Source of the DNA: a virus
Virus record (IMG/VR): IMGVR_UViG_3300023198_001003
Span: 1 to 43,118 of that record
Direction: 5' to 3' (one strand)
Length of the DNA stretch: 43,118 bases
Positions 20,549-29,496 of this stretch are shown here, piece by piece. Every line of letters starts with the position of its first letter. Within the stretch, counting starts at the first letter, position 1. The position numbers and the translations under genes are program-made. The notes under the pieces were generated by a model. The model was not told the origin of the DNA and ran no database searches. It saw nothing but the letters and a program-made list of their open reading frames with translations.

Positions 20549-20799
20549 TAATAACAAAAGTTAACATTCAAAAAGGAAGGAAAGTCAGCTCTGCTACTAC
20601 TCTGGTACTAATAGCTATAGTCCAGCAGGAACAGGGTAGAGTTGACAATTCTTGCCTATCTGCATTAATCAAAGAAAGATTTAATGTAGATGTAAATCCC
20701 CTTGTAATAGAGGAATTAATGAACCCTCGAATTGAAAATTATGAGGATGAACATAGAAAACAATCTTATAAATTAAAATATGAGTGGAATAATAGATAA
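20545..20799 (+). CDS. Hypothetical protein, 84 aa
   Basis: It starts with GTG in a GTGA overlap with the helicase stop. The protein has a helical, Val/Leu-rich N-terminal part (ATTLVLIAIVQQEQGRVDNS) and a basic C-terminus. No family is recognised. Overlaps on both sides place it in a tightly coupled operon. Confidence 0.5.
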   Translation: MIITKVNIQKGRKVSSATTLVLIAIVQQEQGRVDNSCLSALIKERFNVDVNPLVIEELMNPRIENYEDEHRKQSYKLKYEWNNR

Positions 20800-21343
20800 A
20801 AAAATACTTATTAAAAGTGAGCTATTCTTTAATCAATTTATTGTACTTAGTACCCTATTTCATAATGAAACAGACATATTAGAACATATCACCTTTCCTG
20901 ATAAATCAATAGAAGATGTACTCATAGAATTACAAGAACTCCAATATATTAAGATACTAGGAGAAGATTACCCTGACATTGAATTAAGAAAGAAGACCTA
21001 TGATTTATTTGGGACTACTCAAATAAACTTTGATGAGTTTTGGGATGAATTTCCTGAAGAAACTCCATCTGGCAGAACATTAAGACCAGAGAATAAATTA
21101 TGGCATGGTAAACTTACAAGAGATTACCTAGAAGCCAAAAAGAAATACTTAGTTAGAATTAAGAAAATAGTAGAACATCAAGAAGTCATAAAGATATTAA
21201 AAGCAAAGAATGAGAATGCTTCAAGAAATGATAAGGAATATGAAAATGGAATCATTGTATATATAAATCAAAGGAAATGGGAAAAAGATGCTAAGTATTT
21301 AACACTTGGTACTAATAATAACATTTTTATACAAAAAGTATGA
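20780..21343 (+). CDS. Replisome organiser/helicase-loader-like protein, 187 aa
   Basis: The C-terminal half carries the pattern common to phage replisome organisers: FDEFWDEFPE, later LTRDYLEAKKKYLVRIKKI, and a final W-containing segment (INQRKWEKDAKYL). Such proteins recruit the DnaB-type helicase. It sits directly upstream of the helicase gene and overlaps it (ATGA), which supports this role. The N-terminal half may be a winged helix. Confidence 0.55.
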   Translation: MSGIIDKKILIKSELFFNQFIVLSTLFHNETDILEHITFPDKSIEDVLIELQELQYIKILGEDYPDIELRKKTYDLFGTTQINFDEFWDEFPEETPSGRTLRPENKLWHGKLTRDYLEAKKKYLVRIKKIVEHQEVIKILKAKNENASRNDKEYENGIIVYINQRKWEKDAKYLTLGTNNNIFIQKV

Positions 21344-22464
21344 TTTATAACAGAGTATTTGAAGAAATAGCAGAGAATAAGAGATTAAGAGAAGAAGGTA
21401 AACATATTGTAATACCTTTTCCATTCCCTAGATTTAGTAGATATGTTCCTGGAATACAGAAAGGTAGATATATCATATGCACTGCTAATAGTAAGGTTGG
21501 TAAGTCTAAATTTACTGACTTCATGTTTATGTACAATCCAATCAATTTTGTACAGACAGTAGAAACAAATATAAAAGTTAAAGTAATATATTTTAGCTTA
21601 GAACAGTCCAAAGAAGATAAAATAAAAGAATATATATCTCATTTGCTATTTAAAAAGCATAAAATCATATTATCTCCCCAATTGATAGACTCAATATATA
21701 ATCATTATATCCTACCAGATGATATATTAGAGAAAGTACAAGCACTACAAGAAGACTTAAATAATTTTGAGAAAAGAGTATCATTTCATGATACAATAAG
21801 AAATCCATATGGTATATATAAGAAAGTAAGAGAATATGCTCATACTAATGGTTATTATGTAGATAAAAATGATAATAGATTAGATACAAAACTTATAGAA
21901 GCAGGTAAAGATGAAGTATTTAAGATAGATCACTATGTACAGAATGATCCAGATGAATATGTCATAATAATTACTGATCACTTATCTTTATTAACTCCAG
22001 AAGCAGATGATAAGAGTGCACAAAATGCATTACATTCTGCTATGGGAAGATTTTCAAGTAAGTATTGTTTAAGTATGAGAGATAGATGGAAATATATAAT
22101 AGTAAATGTTCAACAGCAAGCTGCAGCTCAAGAAGGAATAGAAAATTTAAAAATGGATAAAGTACAGCCTTCTCCAGCAGGACTTGGAGATAATAAGCTT
22201 ACTGGTAGAGATTGTGATATGATGTTAGGACTATTTAGTCCAGCTAGATATAAAATAAGAAATTATGAAGATTATGATATAGCAAAGCTTAAAGATTACC
22301 ACAGAGAATTATCTATAATTTTGAATAGAAGAGGTAATTCTGTAGCAACTCAATTGTATTTCCATGGTGGAATTAATTACTTAAAAGAATTGAAACCACC
22401 AAATAGAATGACCCCTAAAGACTATAAAGATATAATAGATGGTAAAGTATTCACTGGTACATAA
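21340..22464 (+). CDS. dnaB: DnaB-type replicative helicase, 374 aa
   Basis: A RecA-like domain with Walker A TANSKVGKSKF (about 48-58), a VIYFSLEQSK strand-helix, Walker B VIIITDHLSLL (about 207-217) and a QQQ sensor region matches the C-terminal domain of DnaB-family helicases. It is shorter than DnaB and appears to lack the N-terminal collar. It unwinds DNA at the fork with the primase. Confidence 0.8.
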   Translation: MIYNRVFEEIAENKRLREEGKHIVIPFPFPRFSRYVPGIQKGRYIICTANSKVGKSKFTDFMFMYNPINFVQTVETNIKVKVIYFSLEQSKEDKIKEYISHLLFKKHKIILSPQLIDSIYNHYILPDDILEKVQALQEDLNNFEKRVSFHDTIRNPYGIYKKVREYAHTNGYYVDKNDNRLDTKLIEAGKDEVFKIDHYVQNDPDEYVIIITDHLSLLTPEADDKSAQNALHSAMGRFSSKYCLSMRDRWKYIIVNVQQQAAAQEGIENLKMDKVQPSPAGLGDNKLTGRDCDMMLGLFSPARYKIRNYEDYDIAKLKDYHRELSIILNRRGNSVATQLYFHGGINYLKELKPPNRMTPKDYKDIIDGKVFTGT

Positions 22465-22500
22465 ACTTATAAACAAAATAAGAATAAATCCAAGTAGATA

Positions 22501-22521
22501 TTTGGTAGATAGTTAAATTTG
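22501..22521 (+). promoter_or_regulatory. Possible weak promoter
   Basis: TAAATTTG (22514-22521) matches the TAnnTTTG -7 box and is followed by the same TAGTATAT run as at 8674. The TTTG at 22501 is too close for a -33 box, so the promoter is uncertain. Confidence 0.35.
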
Positions 22522-22557
22522 TAGTATATTAGCTGTCTTAACTCAAAATTATACTAT

Positions 22558-23184
22558 ATGAGAAACTTATGGTGGGTTAAACTGAGTGTTTTACTCTTTT
22601 TAATCCTATTAAAACCTGCCATAACTAAAGCTCCTTCCCACAACTCTTCTTATTTAACTACTAGATCTAATCATTATTTCCATGAGGTATTTGTACTTAT
22701 GAGAAATGAATTAGAATCTAATAGAATTAAGAGAATTAAAGAAGCAGAATTAGAAAGATTTTTAATGGATCTTGGACATGCTGAGTCAAGAAACAATTGG
22801 AAAATCACAAATAAATATGGCTATATAGGAGAATGGCAAATTGGGTATGCTGCAAGAAAGCAAACTGGATTTGGTCATATATCCTATAGAAAATTTAAAA
22901 AGAATCCTAATATTTTCCCTAGAGAAGACCAGAAACTATCAGTTCAAAGGTTAATGTATTATAATGAAAGAATTTTAATCAGACACAAAGTATACTATCA
23001 ATATTTAAATGGAACAATCAATGGTATTCATATTAGCAAGAGTGCATTATTAGCTGCATCTCATTTAGGTGGAGCAGGTAATGTAAAGAAATATTTACTT
23101 AGTAAAGGTAAGAAGGATTTTGCTGATGCTTATGGAACAAAAATTAGTGATTATTTAGAGAAATTTAGTAATTATAATTTTTAA
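22558..23184 (+). CDS. Lytic transglycosylase-like protein, 208 aa, with N-terminal membrane segment
   Basis: An N-terminal hydrophobic helix (LSVLLFLILLKPAI) is followed by a lysozyme-like fold: HAESRNNW with the catalytic Glu, GYIGEWQIG and LLAASHLGGAGNV, matching soluble transglycosylase patterns. Such enzymes cut peptidoglycan during entry or release. It is unusual among replication genes and may have its own promoter just upstream. Confidence 0.65.
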   Translation: MRNLWWVKLSVLLFLILLKPAITKAPSHNSSYLTTRSNHYFHEVFVLMRNELESNRIKRIKEAELERFLMDLGHAESRNNWKITNKYGYIGEWQIGYAARKQTGFGHISYRKFKKNPNIFPREDQKLSVQRLMYYNERILIRHKVYYQYLNGTINGIHISKSALLAASHLGGAGNVKKYLLSKGKKDFADAYGTKISDYLEKFSNYNF

Positions 23185-23193
23185 AACAATTAA

Positions 23194-23889
23194 ATGGCAA
23201 GAAAAGTATTGATAATGGGGGATACAGGAACAGGGAAGACTACTTCCATTAAGTTCCTTAATCCAGAAGAAACTGTTGTTATATGTCCTGATGAAAAGGA
23301 ATTACCTTTTAGAGGATGGAGAAATCTATATAAAACAGTATTAAAACAAGATGGAACATTAGATCCAATGTTGACTAATTTCTATAAACAAACAGATTTC
23401 AAGAAAATAGATGCTTTTTTAAAGTTTGTATCTGAAAAAAGACCAAATATAAAGAATCTAATTATAGATACTATTACATTAGCTCAAATCAAATCCTTTA
23501 TGGATAATGCAAAACTAAAAGGATTTGATAAGTTCACAAATATGGCTCTAGAAGTGTATAATATGTTTAAAAACATTGATACATTGAGAGAGGATTTAAA
23601 TGTATTTGTGATGGCTCATGTAGACAGAGAAGATCTATATGGTCAAACTAAAACCAAATTTGCAGTTCCTGGTGGCAAATTAATTGGTGAAAAAATTAAA
23701 CCAGAATCAATGTTTACTATTGTATTAGAAACTGAAATAGATTTTAAAGATGACAAATCAACTTACTACTTTGTGACCCAGAATAATGGCTCAAATTCAG
23801 CCAAATCACCAGAAGGTATGTTTGATAGAAAAATCCCTAATAATCTACAATATGTGGTTAATGCAGTAGAAGAATATGAAAATGAGTAA
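23194..23889 (+). CDS. Sak4-like RecA-family ATPase, 231 aa
   Basis: Walker A GDTGTGKTT (residues 9-17) is followed by a NLIIDTI Walker B-type strand and a C-terminal beta region (TKFAVPGGKLIGEKIKPES). This is the Sak4/AAA P-loop single-strand-annealing ATPase form found in many phages. It probably loads on ssDNA with the SSB-like protein at 24507. Confidence 0.75.
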   Translation: MARKVLIMGDTGTGKTTSIKFLNPEETVVICPDEKELPFRGWRNLYKTVLKQDGTLDPMLTNFYKQTDFKKIDAFLKFVSEKRPNIKNLIIDTITLAQIKSFMDNAKLKGFDKFTNMALEVYNMFKNIDTLREDLNVFVMAHVDREDLYGQTKTKFAVPGGKLIGEKIKPESMFTIVLETEIDFKDDKSTYYFVTQNNGSNSAKSPEGMFDRKIPNNLQYVVNAVEEYENE

Positions 23890-23910
23890 TAACCCTTTAA
23901 AAACTAAAGC

Positions 23911-24453
23911 ATGAAAGATTACAAAAATCTATCATTTGGTTCTCTTAAAGAACCTAAAGTAGAAGAAATTGACAAGTTCAATGGAAAGGCTATGTTAATT
24001 ATCCATGAAGCTCCTACTGAAAGAGGAAAAGCATGGAGAATGTCTCTAAACAAGGCAGCTCAAGAAGCATTTGAGGTTACTAGAAATGAAGAATATCCTA
24101 TTACAGCATTATTTGCTAAGGATGAGAATAACAATGTAGATGTATTTTTAGTTAATGCAACATCTGTTGCTTTTGATGAAAAAGTAATGTACTTGTTAAG
24201 AAAGAATAAGTCAATTAGTAGCAAAGTCTTATACAAGGAAGTACAAGAATTATTTAGTATCACAGATACAAGTAAGGAAAACTACCTTGAATTAACAGTA
24301 ACTGAAGAAGTTACAACATTTTTAAACAATAGAATTACAGAAGAAGAAGGAGAAGGTACAGTTATCAAAACCTTACAAATTAAATCATATACCCCAGAAC
24401 CTCAAACAGAAGAAATAGTATCAGAAGCAAGTGAAGAATCAATTGAAGCATAG
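23911..24453 (+). CDS. Hypothetical protein, 180 aa
   Basis: The N-terminal 110 residues are alpha/beta with EAPTERGKAWRMSLNKAAQE, and the C-terminal tail is very acidic (PQTEEIVSEASEESIEA). It may be a nucleic-acid-binding or SSB-associated protein, since it lies between the ATPase and the SSB-like gene. No family is recognised. Confidence 0.6.
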   Translation: MKDYKNLSFGSLKEPKVEEIDKFNGKAMLIIHEAPTERGKAWRMSLNKAAQEAFEVTRNEEYPITALFAKDENNNVDVFLVNATSVAFDEKVMYLLRKNKSISSKVLYKEVQELFSITDTSKENYLELTVTEEVTTFLNNRITEEEGEGTVIKTLQIKSYTPEPQTEEIVSEASEESIEA

Positions 24454-24506
24454 AAAGATCCTACTTTTTAATTATTTATTACATTAACCTTTAAAAACAA
24501 ATAATT

Positions 24507-25388
24507 ATGAGTGTAAAAACTTCAAAAAAAGCAAATGATATTACAACTAAGGATTTACTATTCTACACTGGATTAATTCCATATAAAATAGTAGCAGTAA
24601 ATCCTAATCTAGCAGAATTAAAAGAGCTAGGAATAGAATACCAGCAAGAACCACAGTATATCCACCAGAATGATGATGGAAGTGAGAGAGCTCTAGTTAG
24701 ATTCTATCTAGAGAATAGAGAATTTACTTATGTAAATGAAGAAGGTGAAGATGTTACTATCCCAGAAGGAGAAATAACAAGAGTTACCAATGATCATTGG
24801 ATTAGTGCAGAAGATTTTGTAGGACAAAACTCTGGTAAAACTCAATATGTGAACAAGTATGGAAGAACTACTTGGGCACTAGATATGGAGGACTTAGAAA
24901 CTAAGTCTTATTTCCAAAATGTAGAAGCAAGAGCAGCTAAGAAAGGTGAAGAAGCTCTTTATAAATTCATTTTTGCTTGGGCAAATATGGTTTATAATGT
25001 TAAAACAGAAACCTTTGATGAATGTAGAGTTGACATTTCAAAAGTACTTAATGGTGATGCATCTGAATTAAAGGCAGTTGTAGCTAACCTAGGAGAATAT
25101 ACAATCAAGTTATTAACTGGATTGAAAATCTCTGAGAAAGAAGGTACTACAAGAATATATCAAGCAACTTATTCTAAGCATTTCTTAAAGCATAATCAAG
25201 AAAGTTATGGTTATTTCAAAAAGTATGTTGATGAGATAGCTAATGATGGTGAAGCTTATAATGCATTTAAAGCAGACTTTTACTCTTGGGAAATTGAATG
25301 CTACAAGAGAGAAGCTGCAGCTAAGCTTAAAATCACTCCAGATGAAGATCCAGGAACTGATGTTGAAACTGAAAAAGATCCATTTTAA
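24507..25388 (+). CDS. Putative single-stranded DNA-binding protein, 293 aa
   Basis: The last residues (DPGTDVETEKDPF) form an acidic tail ending in DPF, like the DDIPF tip of SSBs that binds partner proteins. The body has aromatic beta-like strands (REFTYVNEEGEDVTIPEG) and a helical centre. Its position after the Sak4-like ATPase and before primase suits an ssDNA-binding role. The call is inference from context and tail. Confidence 0.55.
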   Translation: MSVKTSKKANDITTKDLLFYTGLIPYKIVAVNPNLAELKELGIEYQQEPQYIHQNDDGSERALVRFYLENREFTYVNEEGEDVTIPEGEITRVTNDHWISAEDFVGQNSGKTQYVNKYGRTTWALDMEDLETKSYFQNVEARAAKKGEEALYKFIFAWANMVYNVKTETFDECRVDISKVLNGDASELKAVVANLGEYTIKLLTGLKISEKEGTTRIYQATYSKHFLKHNQESYGYFKKYVDEIANDGEAYNAFKADFYSWEIECYKREAAAKLKITPDEDPGTDVETEKDPF

Positions 25389-25397
25389 ATAACATAG

Positions 25398-25418
25398 AAG
25401 GGGAGAAATCCCCTTTTT
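25398..25418 (+). terminator. Rho-independent terminator
   Basis: AAGGGGA (25398-25404) pairs with TCCCCTT (25409-25415) across a GAAA loop and ends in five Ts. It follows the SSB-like gene, four bases before primase. Confidence 0.8.
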
Positions 25419-25421
25419 ACT

Positions 25422-26408
25422 ATGATTCATTTAAGACCAACTAAAGAACTTATTTTAAAGTATTATGACTCTTATGACATTTTTAGATACTATTGTCCTA
25501 ATTTTAGGGAAGTAGGTAAAAGTTTTGTAAGTGACATAAGAACTAATGATAATAATCCAAGTGCACAAATATCTTTTATTAGAGGAGATTTATTGTACAC
25601 AGATTTTGGAGAAGGTTCATATAGGGTTTTTGATTATGTAGGAAGAAAATATGGATTATCATTTCATCAAGCATTGGATAAGATAGCTAGTGATTTTGGG
25701 TTATTTAAGAAAGATAAAACTCATCACATTCCAGTATATAAAGAGTCTCTTAAGAAATTTAAAGAGAAAAGACCATCCATCATTAGGATAAAATCCAAGG
25801 ACTTTAATAAAAAAGCCTTAGAATACTGGAATAGCTACTATTGGACACCATACATGCTAGAACATATTGGAGTTAAATCCATATCTCATTTCTTTATTAC
25901 CAATGAAAGTAAAAATTTATATAATGAAATGTTTGATGTTAACCATACATTAGCATTTTCTTATGAATATTATCTTCTAAATGGTTTGTTTAGAAGAAAA
26001 CTTTATTTCCCTAATAAAAGAAAAGAATACAAATTTCTTACAAATGGAGATCAAACAATAGTTCAAGGTTGGGACACTCTCCCTAAATCAGGTGGTGATA
26101 TATTATTTATCACCAGTAGTTTAAAGGATATTGGTCCATTCTGGAGATTAGGTTATTATGCTGTAGCTCCTAACAGTGAAAGATTGTTTATTCCATCTAT
26201 ACCTTGGGATAAATTAAAAGAGAGATGGAAGAGAATTATCATATGGTATGATAATGATCAAACAGGAATTACAGATGCAAAAAAATTTTCTAGAATACAT
26301 AATATTGAATACTATTACAATCCAATAAGAGGACCAAAAGACCCAGCTGATTATGCAAAAGTGGAAAACTTAAGAGAATTTAATTGGTTAATACAGCAAA
26401 TATTATGA
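25422..26408 (+). CDS. dnaG: DnaG-type TOPRIM primase, 328 aa
   Basis: The N-terminal part has a YYCPNF region and a FGEGSYRVFDYVGRK strand reminiscent of the DnaG zinc domain, without the full set of zinc ligands. The TOPRIM core shows LFITSSLKDIG and WYDNDQTG with D277 and D279. It makes RNA primers at the fork with the helicase. It is shorter than host DnaG (about 580) and lacks a visible helicase-binding domain. Confidence 0.8.
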   Translation: MIHLRPTKELILKYYDSYDIFRYYCPNFREVGKSFVSDIRTNDNNPSAQISFIRGDLLYTDFGEGSYRVFDYVGRKYGLSFHQALDKIASDFGLFKKDKTHHIPVYKESLKKFKEKRPSIIRIKSKDFNKKALEYWNSYYWTPYMLEHIGVKSISHFFITNESKNLYNEMFDVNHTLAFSYEYYLLNGLFRRKLYFPNKRKEYKFLTNGDQTIVQGWDTLPKSGGDILFITSSLKDIGPFWRLGYYAVAPNSERLFIPSIPWDKLKERWKRIIIWYDNDQTGITDAKKFSRIHNIEYYYNPIRGPKDPADYAKVENLREFNWLIQQIL

Positions 26409-26662
26409 TAGAAAGTAATAAAGTTAAAAGATATAAAGTTTGTTTTAGACATCAAGTTGGTGATAAATTAATCAAAAAATTCATTGTACTTAAATCCAAA
26501 AGTGCAAGTGATATTAAAGCTAAGATAGAAGAAGAATATGGTGAGATGGATTATTATGATCCTTATGACCATTATCAAGATACTAGGGTATTTACAGAAC
26601 CTGGTATCCATTATATCAGAGCTATTAGAAAAATAAGAGCAGGAGATGTTACTAAGGACTAG
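26405..26662 (+). CDS. Hypothetical protein, 85 aa
   Basis: I start it at ATG 26405, which overlaps the primase stop (ATGATAG); a TTG upstream is less likely. It is basic in the N-terminal half and Tyr/Asp-rich later (GEMDYYDPYDHYQD). No known family is seen. It is coupled to both primase and the next gene. Confidence 0.5.
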   Translation: MIESNKVKRYKVCFRHQVGDKLIKKFIVLKSKSASDIKAKIEEEYGEMDYYDPYDHYQDTRVFTEPGIHYIRAIRKIRAGDVTKD

Positions 26663-27155
26663 CTCTGGATACATGATAGTTATACCTGAATTTGCAACAC
26701 ATGCTCCAATGAGTAGATCAAAGTATATAAAGATTAATAGTCAATATATATACAATTCAAATTTGAATAGATTTGCTAGGAATAGTGTTGTGAATTTTCT
26801 CCATAACTATTTAGCTGAATACATACCAGAAGGACTTATCATACAATCATATCCTATACAAATAGGATTAAATTTTTGTGTCCCAAAGAATTATGGTACT
26901 GTTTCTAGAAGAAAGGATAAAGACACAGGACTATATAAGATTCATTGGAAATCTCCAAAGGAAGATTATAAAATTAATTGGGATATAGGTAACTATGGTT
27001 ATATTTGGCTTAAAACTTTCCTTGATACACTTCAGATTAAAAATGTAATACCTGATGATTGTGCACATTATGTTCAATCAGAAGGACCATCTACATATGT
27101 TAATGTTGATGATTTTAGTTCAAGGAGATTAGAATTTATTATTAATTATTTATAA
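26646..27155 (+). CDS. RusA-like Holliday junction resolvase (putative), 169 aa
   Basis: The segment WDIGNYGYIWLKTFLDTLQI (about 113-132), followed by NVIPDD, fits the RusA pattern DxxN...K...D.L...DD, with the acidic pair and lysine spaced as in its active site. RusA cuts four-way junctions before packaging. The start could be 26646 or 26673. The match is by motif only. Confidence 0.5.
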   Translation: MLLRTSSGYMIVIPEFATHAPMSRSKYIKINSQYIYNSNLNRFARNSVVNFLHNYLAEYIPEGLIIQSYPIQIGLNFCVPKNYGTVSRRKDKDTGLYKIHWKSPKEDYKINWDIGNYGYIWLKTFLDTLQIKNVIPDDCAHYVQSEGPSTYVNVDDFSSRRLEFIINYL

Positions 27156-27165
27156 AATTAGAAAC

Positions 27166-27621
27166 ATGAAGAAAATTAAAGTTATTAATGGAAGAACTCA
27201 AGCTTTCTTTTTAGAAACAACTGCTACAACTGTAGGAGAATTACTTGATGCTTTACAATCAGATGAGAGATTATCAAATGTTGATTTTGGTGGTGTTAGT
27301 TTGATCCAAAGAGATGCTCAAGGTAGAGTAAGATTAGAGTATAATGAGCAACTTATCTCTACAGATGAGGAATTTAAAGTATTTGTAATTGCTGAGAAGA
27401 TGAAGTTTGGTGATGATATTAAGATTAGTGTTAATGGTGTGGAGTACACTGGTAAACTTCTTAAAGAAATGAAAACCAAAATGAATAACTTGTTTGACGC
27501 ATTATTAGAAGGTGCTAGTGCATTGGAAAGTATTATTGAACAAATTCCAGAAACTACTGAACCAACATGTGAAGTAGATGATGATGATTTAAATGAACTT
27601 GATGATCTTTTAAATCAATAA
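27166..27621 (+). CDS. Ubiquitin-like modifier (Ubl), 151 aa
   Basis: The first 90 residues form a beta-grasp pattern: MKKIKVINGRTQAFFLETTA, a helix (TVGELLDALQSDERL), then VDFGGVSLIQRDAQGRVRLE and FKVFVIAEKMKFGDD. This resembles the Ubl protein of PRTRC-type cassettes (protein C). A helical linker and an acidic Asp/Glu-rich tail (DDDDLNELDDLLNQ) follow; there is no C-terminal Gly-Gly, so processing at an internal site or another linkage would be needed. It is the first gene of the Ubl cassette. Confidence 0.65.
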   Translation: MKKIKVINGRTQAFFLETTATTVGELLDALQSDERLSNVDFGGVSLIQRDAQGRVRLEYNEQLISTDEEFKVFVIAEKMKFGDDIKISVNGVEYTGKLLKEMKTKMNNLFDALLEGASALESIIEQIPETTEPTCEVDDDDLNELDDLLNQ

Positions 27622-27626
27622 TAATC

Positions 27627-27653
27627 AAAAAGGGAGTTAATAGCTCCCTTTTT
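27627..27653 (+). terminator. Rho-independent terminator after the Ubl gene
   Basis: GGGAG (27632-27636) with CTCCC (27644-27648), extended by A/T pairs, ends in a T-run. It may reduce transcription of the rest of the cassette relative to the Ubl. Confidence 0.75.
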
Positions 27654-27666
27654 TAAACTTAAAAAT

Positions 27667-29496
27667 ATGGAAGGTAATCACATACATTTAAGAAGATTTT
27701 ATACTTCTTTAAAAAAGTTACGTAATGACTATTATATAAACAAATTACTCACCATAAACATTGATCATGCAAATATTAATACAGATGAATCCATAACAAA
27801 ATTTAAGAAAAGTTTCAACTTTAAAAAAAAGGTATATACAGTTAATAATTATAGTAATATAATAATATGTCCATATTTACTAATAAAAACAGATTCACTA
27901 AAAGAAATAATAGAAAAGAATAATAATATAATATTCATGAATTATAATGCACCTACATTAACTACAGGTACTAGTAATATATATTCAAATATTAAGTTAT
28001 ATATGAAGGAATATATTGAAGATGAAGATATTATTACAATCAAATGTGAAGATGACTATTTAGTAGAACACATTGTTAGAGGAAATTTATCTAATATTAT
28101 GATTAATATATTCTTCAAGAAGAATACTAATAGGTTAGTACCAGTTACTATAGGAAGTGTTGTAGGATATAATAATGGTTATGGTTCTAAGAATTACTAT
28201 GTAGTTGGTGTAAGATCAAGAAGTTATAACTCTTTTCTCATTAATATAATGGATATAGATACTAAAAATATAATAAGAGAAACTGCATTTTCTAATAGTA
28301 CTTCTATTATTAAAGATAGAAAATTAAGAGATCCAATAGTTAAGAAATACAAAGACCTTACAAAAGGTTTTGAAAATGCTACATATGTAATAAATCAAGA
28401 TAATAAGGTTCATGTAATAGCAGGTAGGAATATAGAAGACTTAGAAAGAGATGAAGTAATGTATGGTTTTGCTACTAGATATAAATTAATGTCTTATCTA
28501 ATTCAACATTATACTCTACCAGATAAAGAAAGACAAAAAAGTATATATGATACCATAAAAGAAATTGAAGAGAAAAGACAATTAAGAGCAGAAGTAATAA
28601 AAAAAGTATTAGAAATATCCCACCCAAATAATTATGAATTTCAAGAATCTAAGAAACAAATAATTATACATTATCCAGAAGTAATAATATCTAATGATGA
28701 AGGTATAAAACATAAAATGAAAGACTTATATGTGTTTATTATGTTAAAGCACAACTATTTAGTTCAAGGACTACAAGGTTTAAGAGGATCAATAAATTAT
28801 TTTGAATATAAAGCAGATTATGCACATTCACATTTATCAGGAATCAATAAAACTAAATTTTGCTTAGGAGGAACTGAACTTGCTGAACTAGTAGCAGAAT
28901 TATCTGATCCAGATAGTTTTGATGAAGAATCATTTGAAACATTAATATATCAACTAGATAGTTTAGTAAAATGGGAAAGCATCTCAGGTGGACCTTATAG
29001 AAAATTAAAGAATCTACAATCAACAATAACTCCTAAAATAAATTATTATGCTCCTACTAATAGTTATATAACTAATTATATTATACCAAAAGTTAGTAAA
29101 TATCTACAAGAAAATCCACAAATAGCTAAGAAATGTTTAATTGCAAAATTAAGATTTGGAGTAAAATACTATGAATTTACACTTAACCCATTAAAAGACA
29201 TTCTTACTGAATTAGGATTTCATGAAATAATTATTATGGATGGTAATGAATATTTATTTGAAGATTATATAAAAGCATTAAAGAAGTCTATTAGTAAAAT
29301 AACAGATACAAAGAATATAGTAATAAAAACATTTGATGACATATATAAAGGTCAACAGTTAAAAATAACACTATATCCCTTAGAAAATTACAATGAAGAA
29401 AGTATAGATCAAGAACATTATGATAAATACATTTCTAATCATGAAGTTAGGGATGTAGAATATTTTTTAACTGACAAATTGTATAAATTATGCTAA
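27667..29496 (+). CDS. E2-like protein of Ubl cassette (putative), 609 aa
   Basis: The central part (about residues 335-430) has IIIHYPEVIISN, LYVFIMLKHN, then YAHSHLSGIN and KFCLGG. This mirrors E2/RWD-type proteins, in which a YP strand is followed by an H...C catalytic region; the Cys of FCLGG would be the active-site thiol. The N-terminal 300 residues are Asn/Tyr/Ile-rich and unknown. Position between Ubl and JAB matches E2 in Bil- and PRTRC-type operons. It is long for an E2, so it is a fusion or a new branch. Confidence 0.55.
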   Translation: MEGNHIHLRRFYTSLKKLRNDYYINKLLTINIDHANINTDESITKFKKSFNFKKKVYTVNNYSNIIICPYLLIKTDSLKEIIEKNNNIIFMNYNAPTLTTGTSNIYSNIKLYMKEYIEDEDIITIKCEDDYLVEHIVRGNLSNIMINIFFKKNTNRLVPVTIGSVVGYNNGYGSKNYYVVGVRSRSYNSFLINIMDIDTKNIIRETAFSNSTSIIKDRKLRDPIVKKYKDLTKGFENATYVINQDNKVHVIAGRNIEDLERDEVMYGFATRYKLMSYLIQHYTLPDKERQKSIYDTIKEIEEKRQLRAEVIKKVLEISHPNNYEFQESKKQIIIHYPEVIISNDEGIKHKMKDLYVFIMLKHNYLVQGLQGLRGSINYFEYKADYAHSHLSGINKTKFCLGGTELAELVAELSDPDSFDEESFETLIYQLDSLVKWESISGGPYRKLKNLQSTITPKINYYAPTNSYITNYIIPKVSKYLQENPQIAKKCLIAKLRFGVKYYEFTLNPLKDILTELGFHEIIIMDGNEYLFEDYIKALKKSISKITDTKNIVIKTFDDIYKGQQLKITLYPLENYNEESIDQEHYDKYISNHEVRDVEYFLTDKLYKLC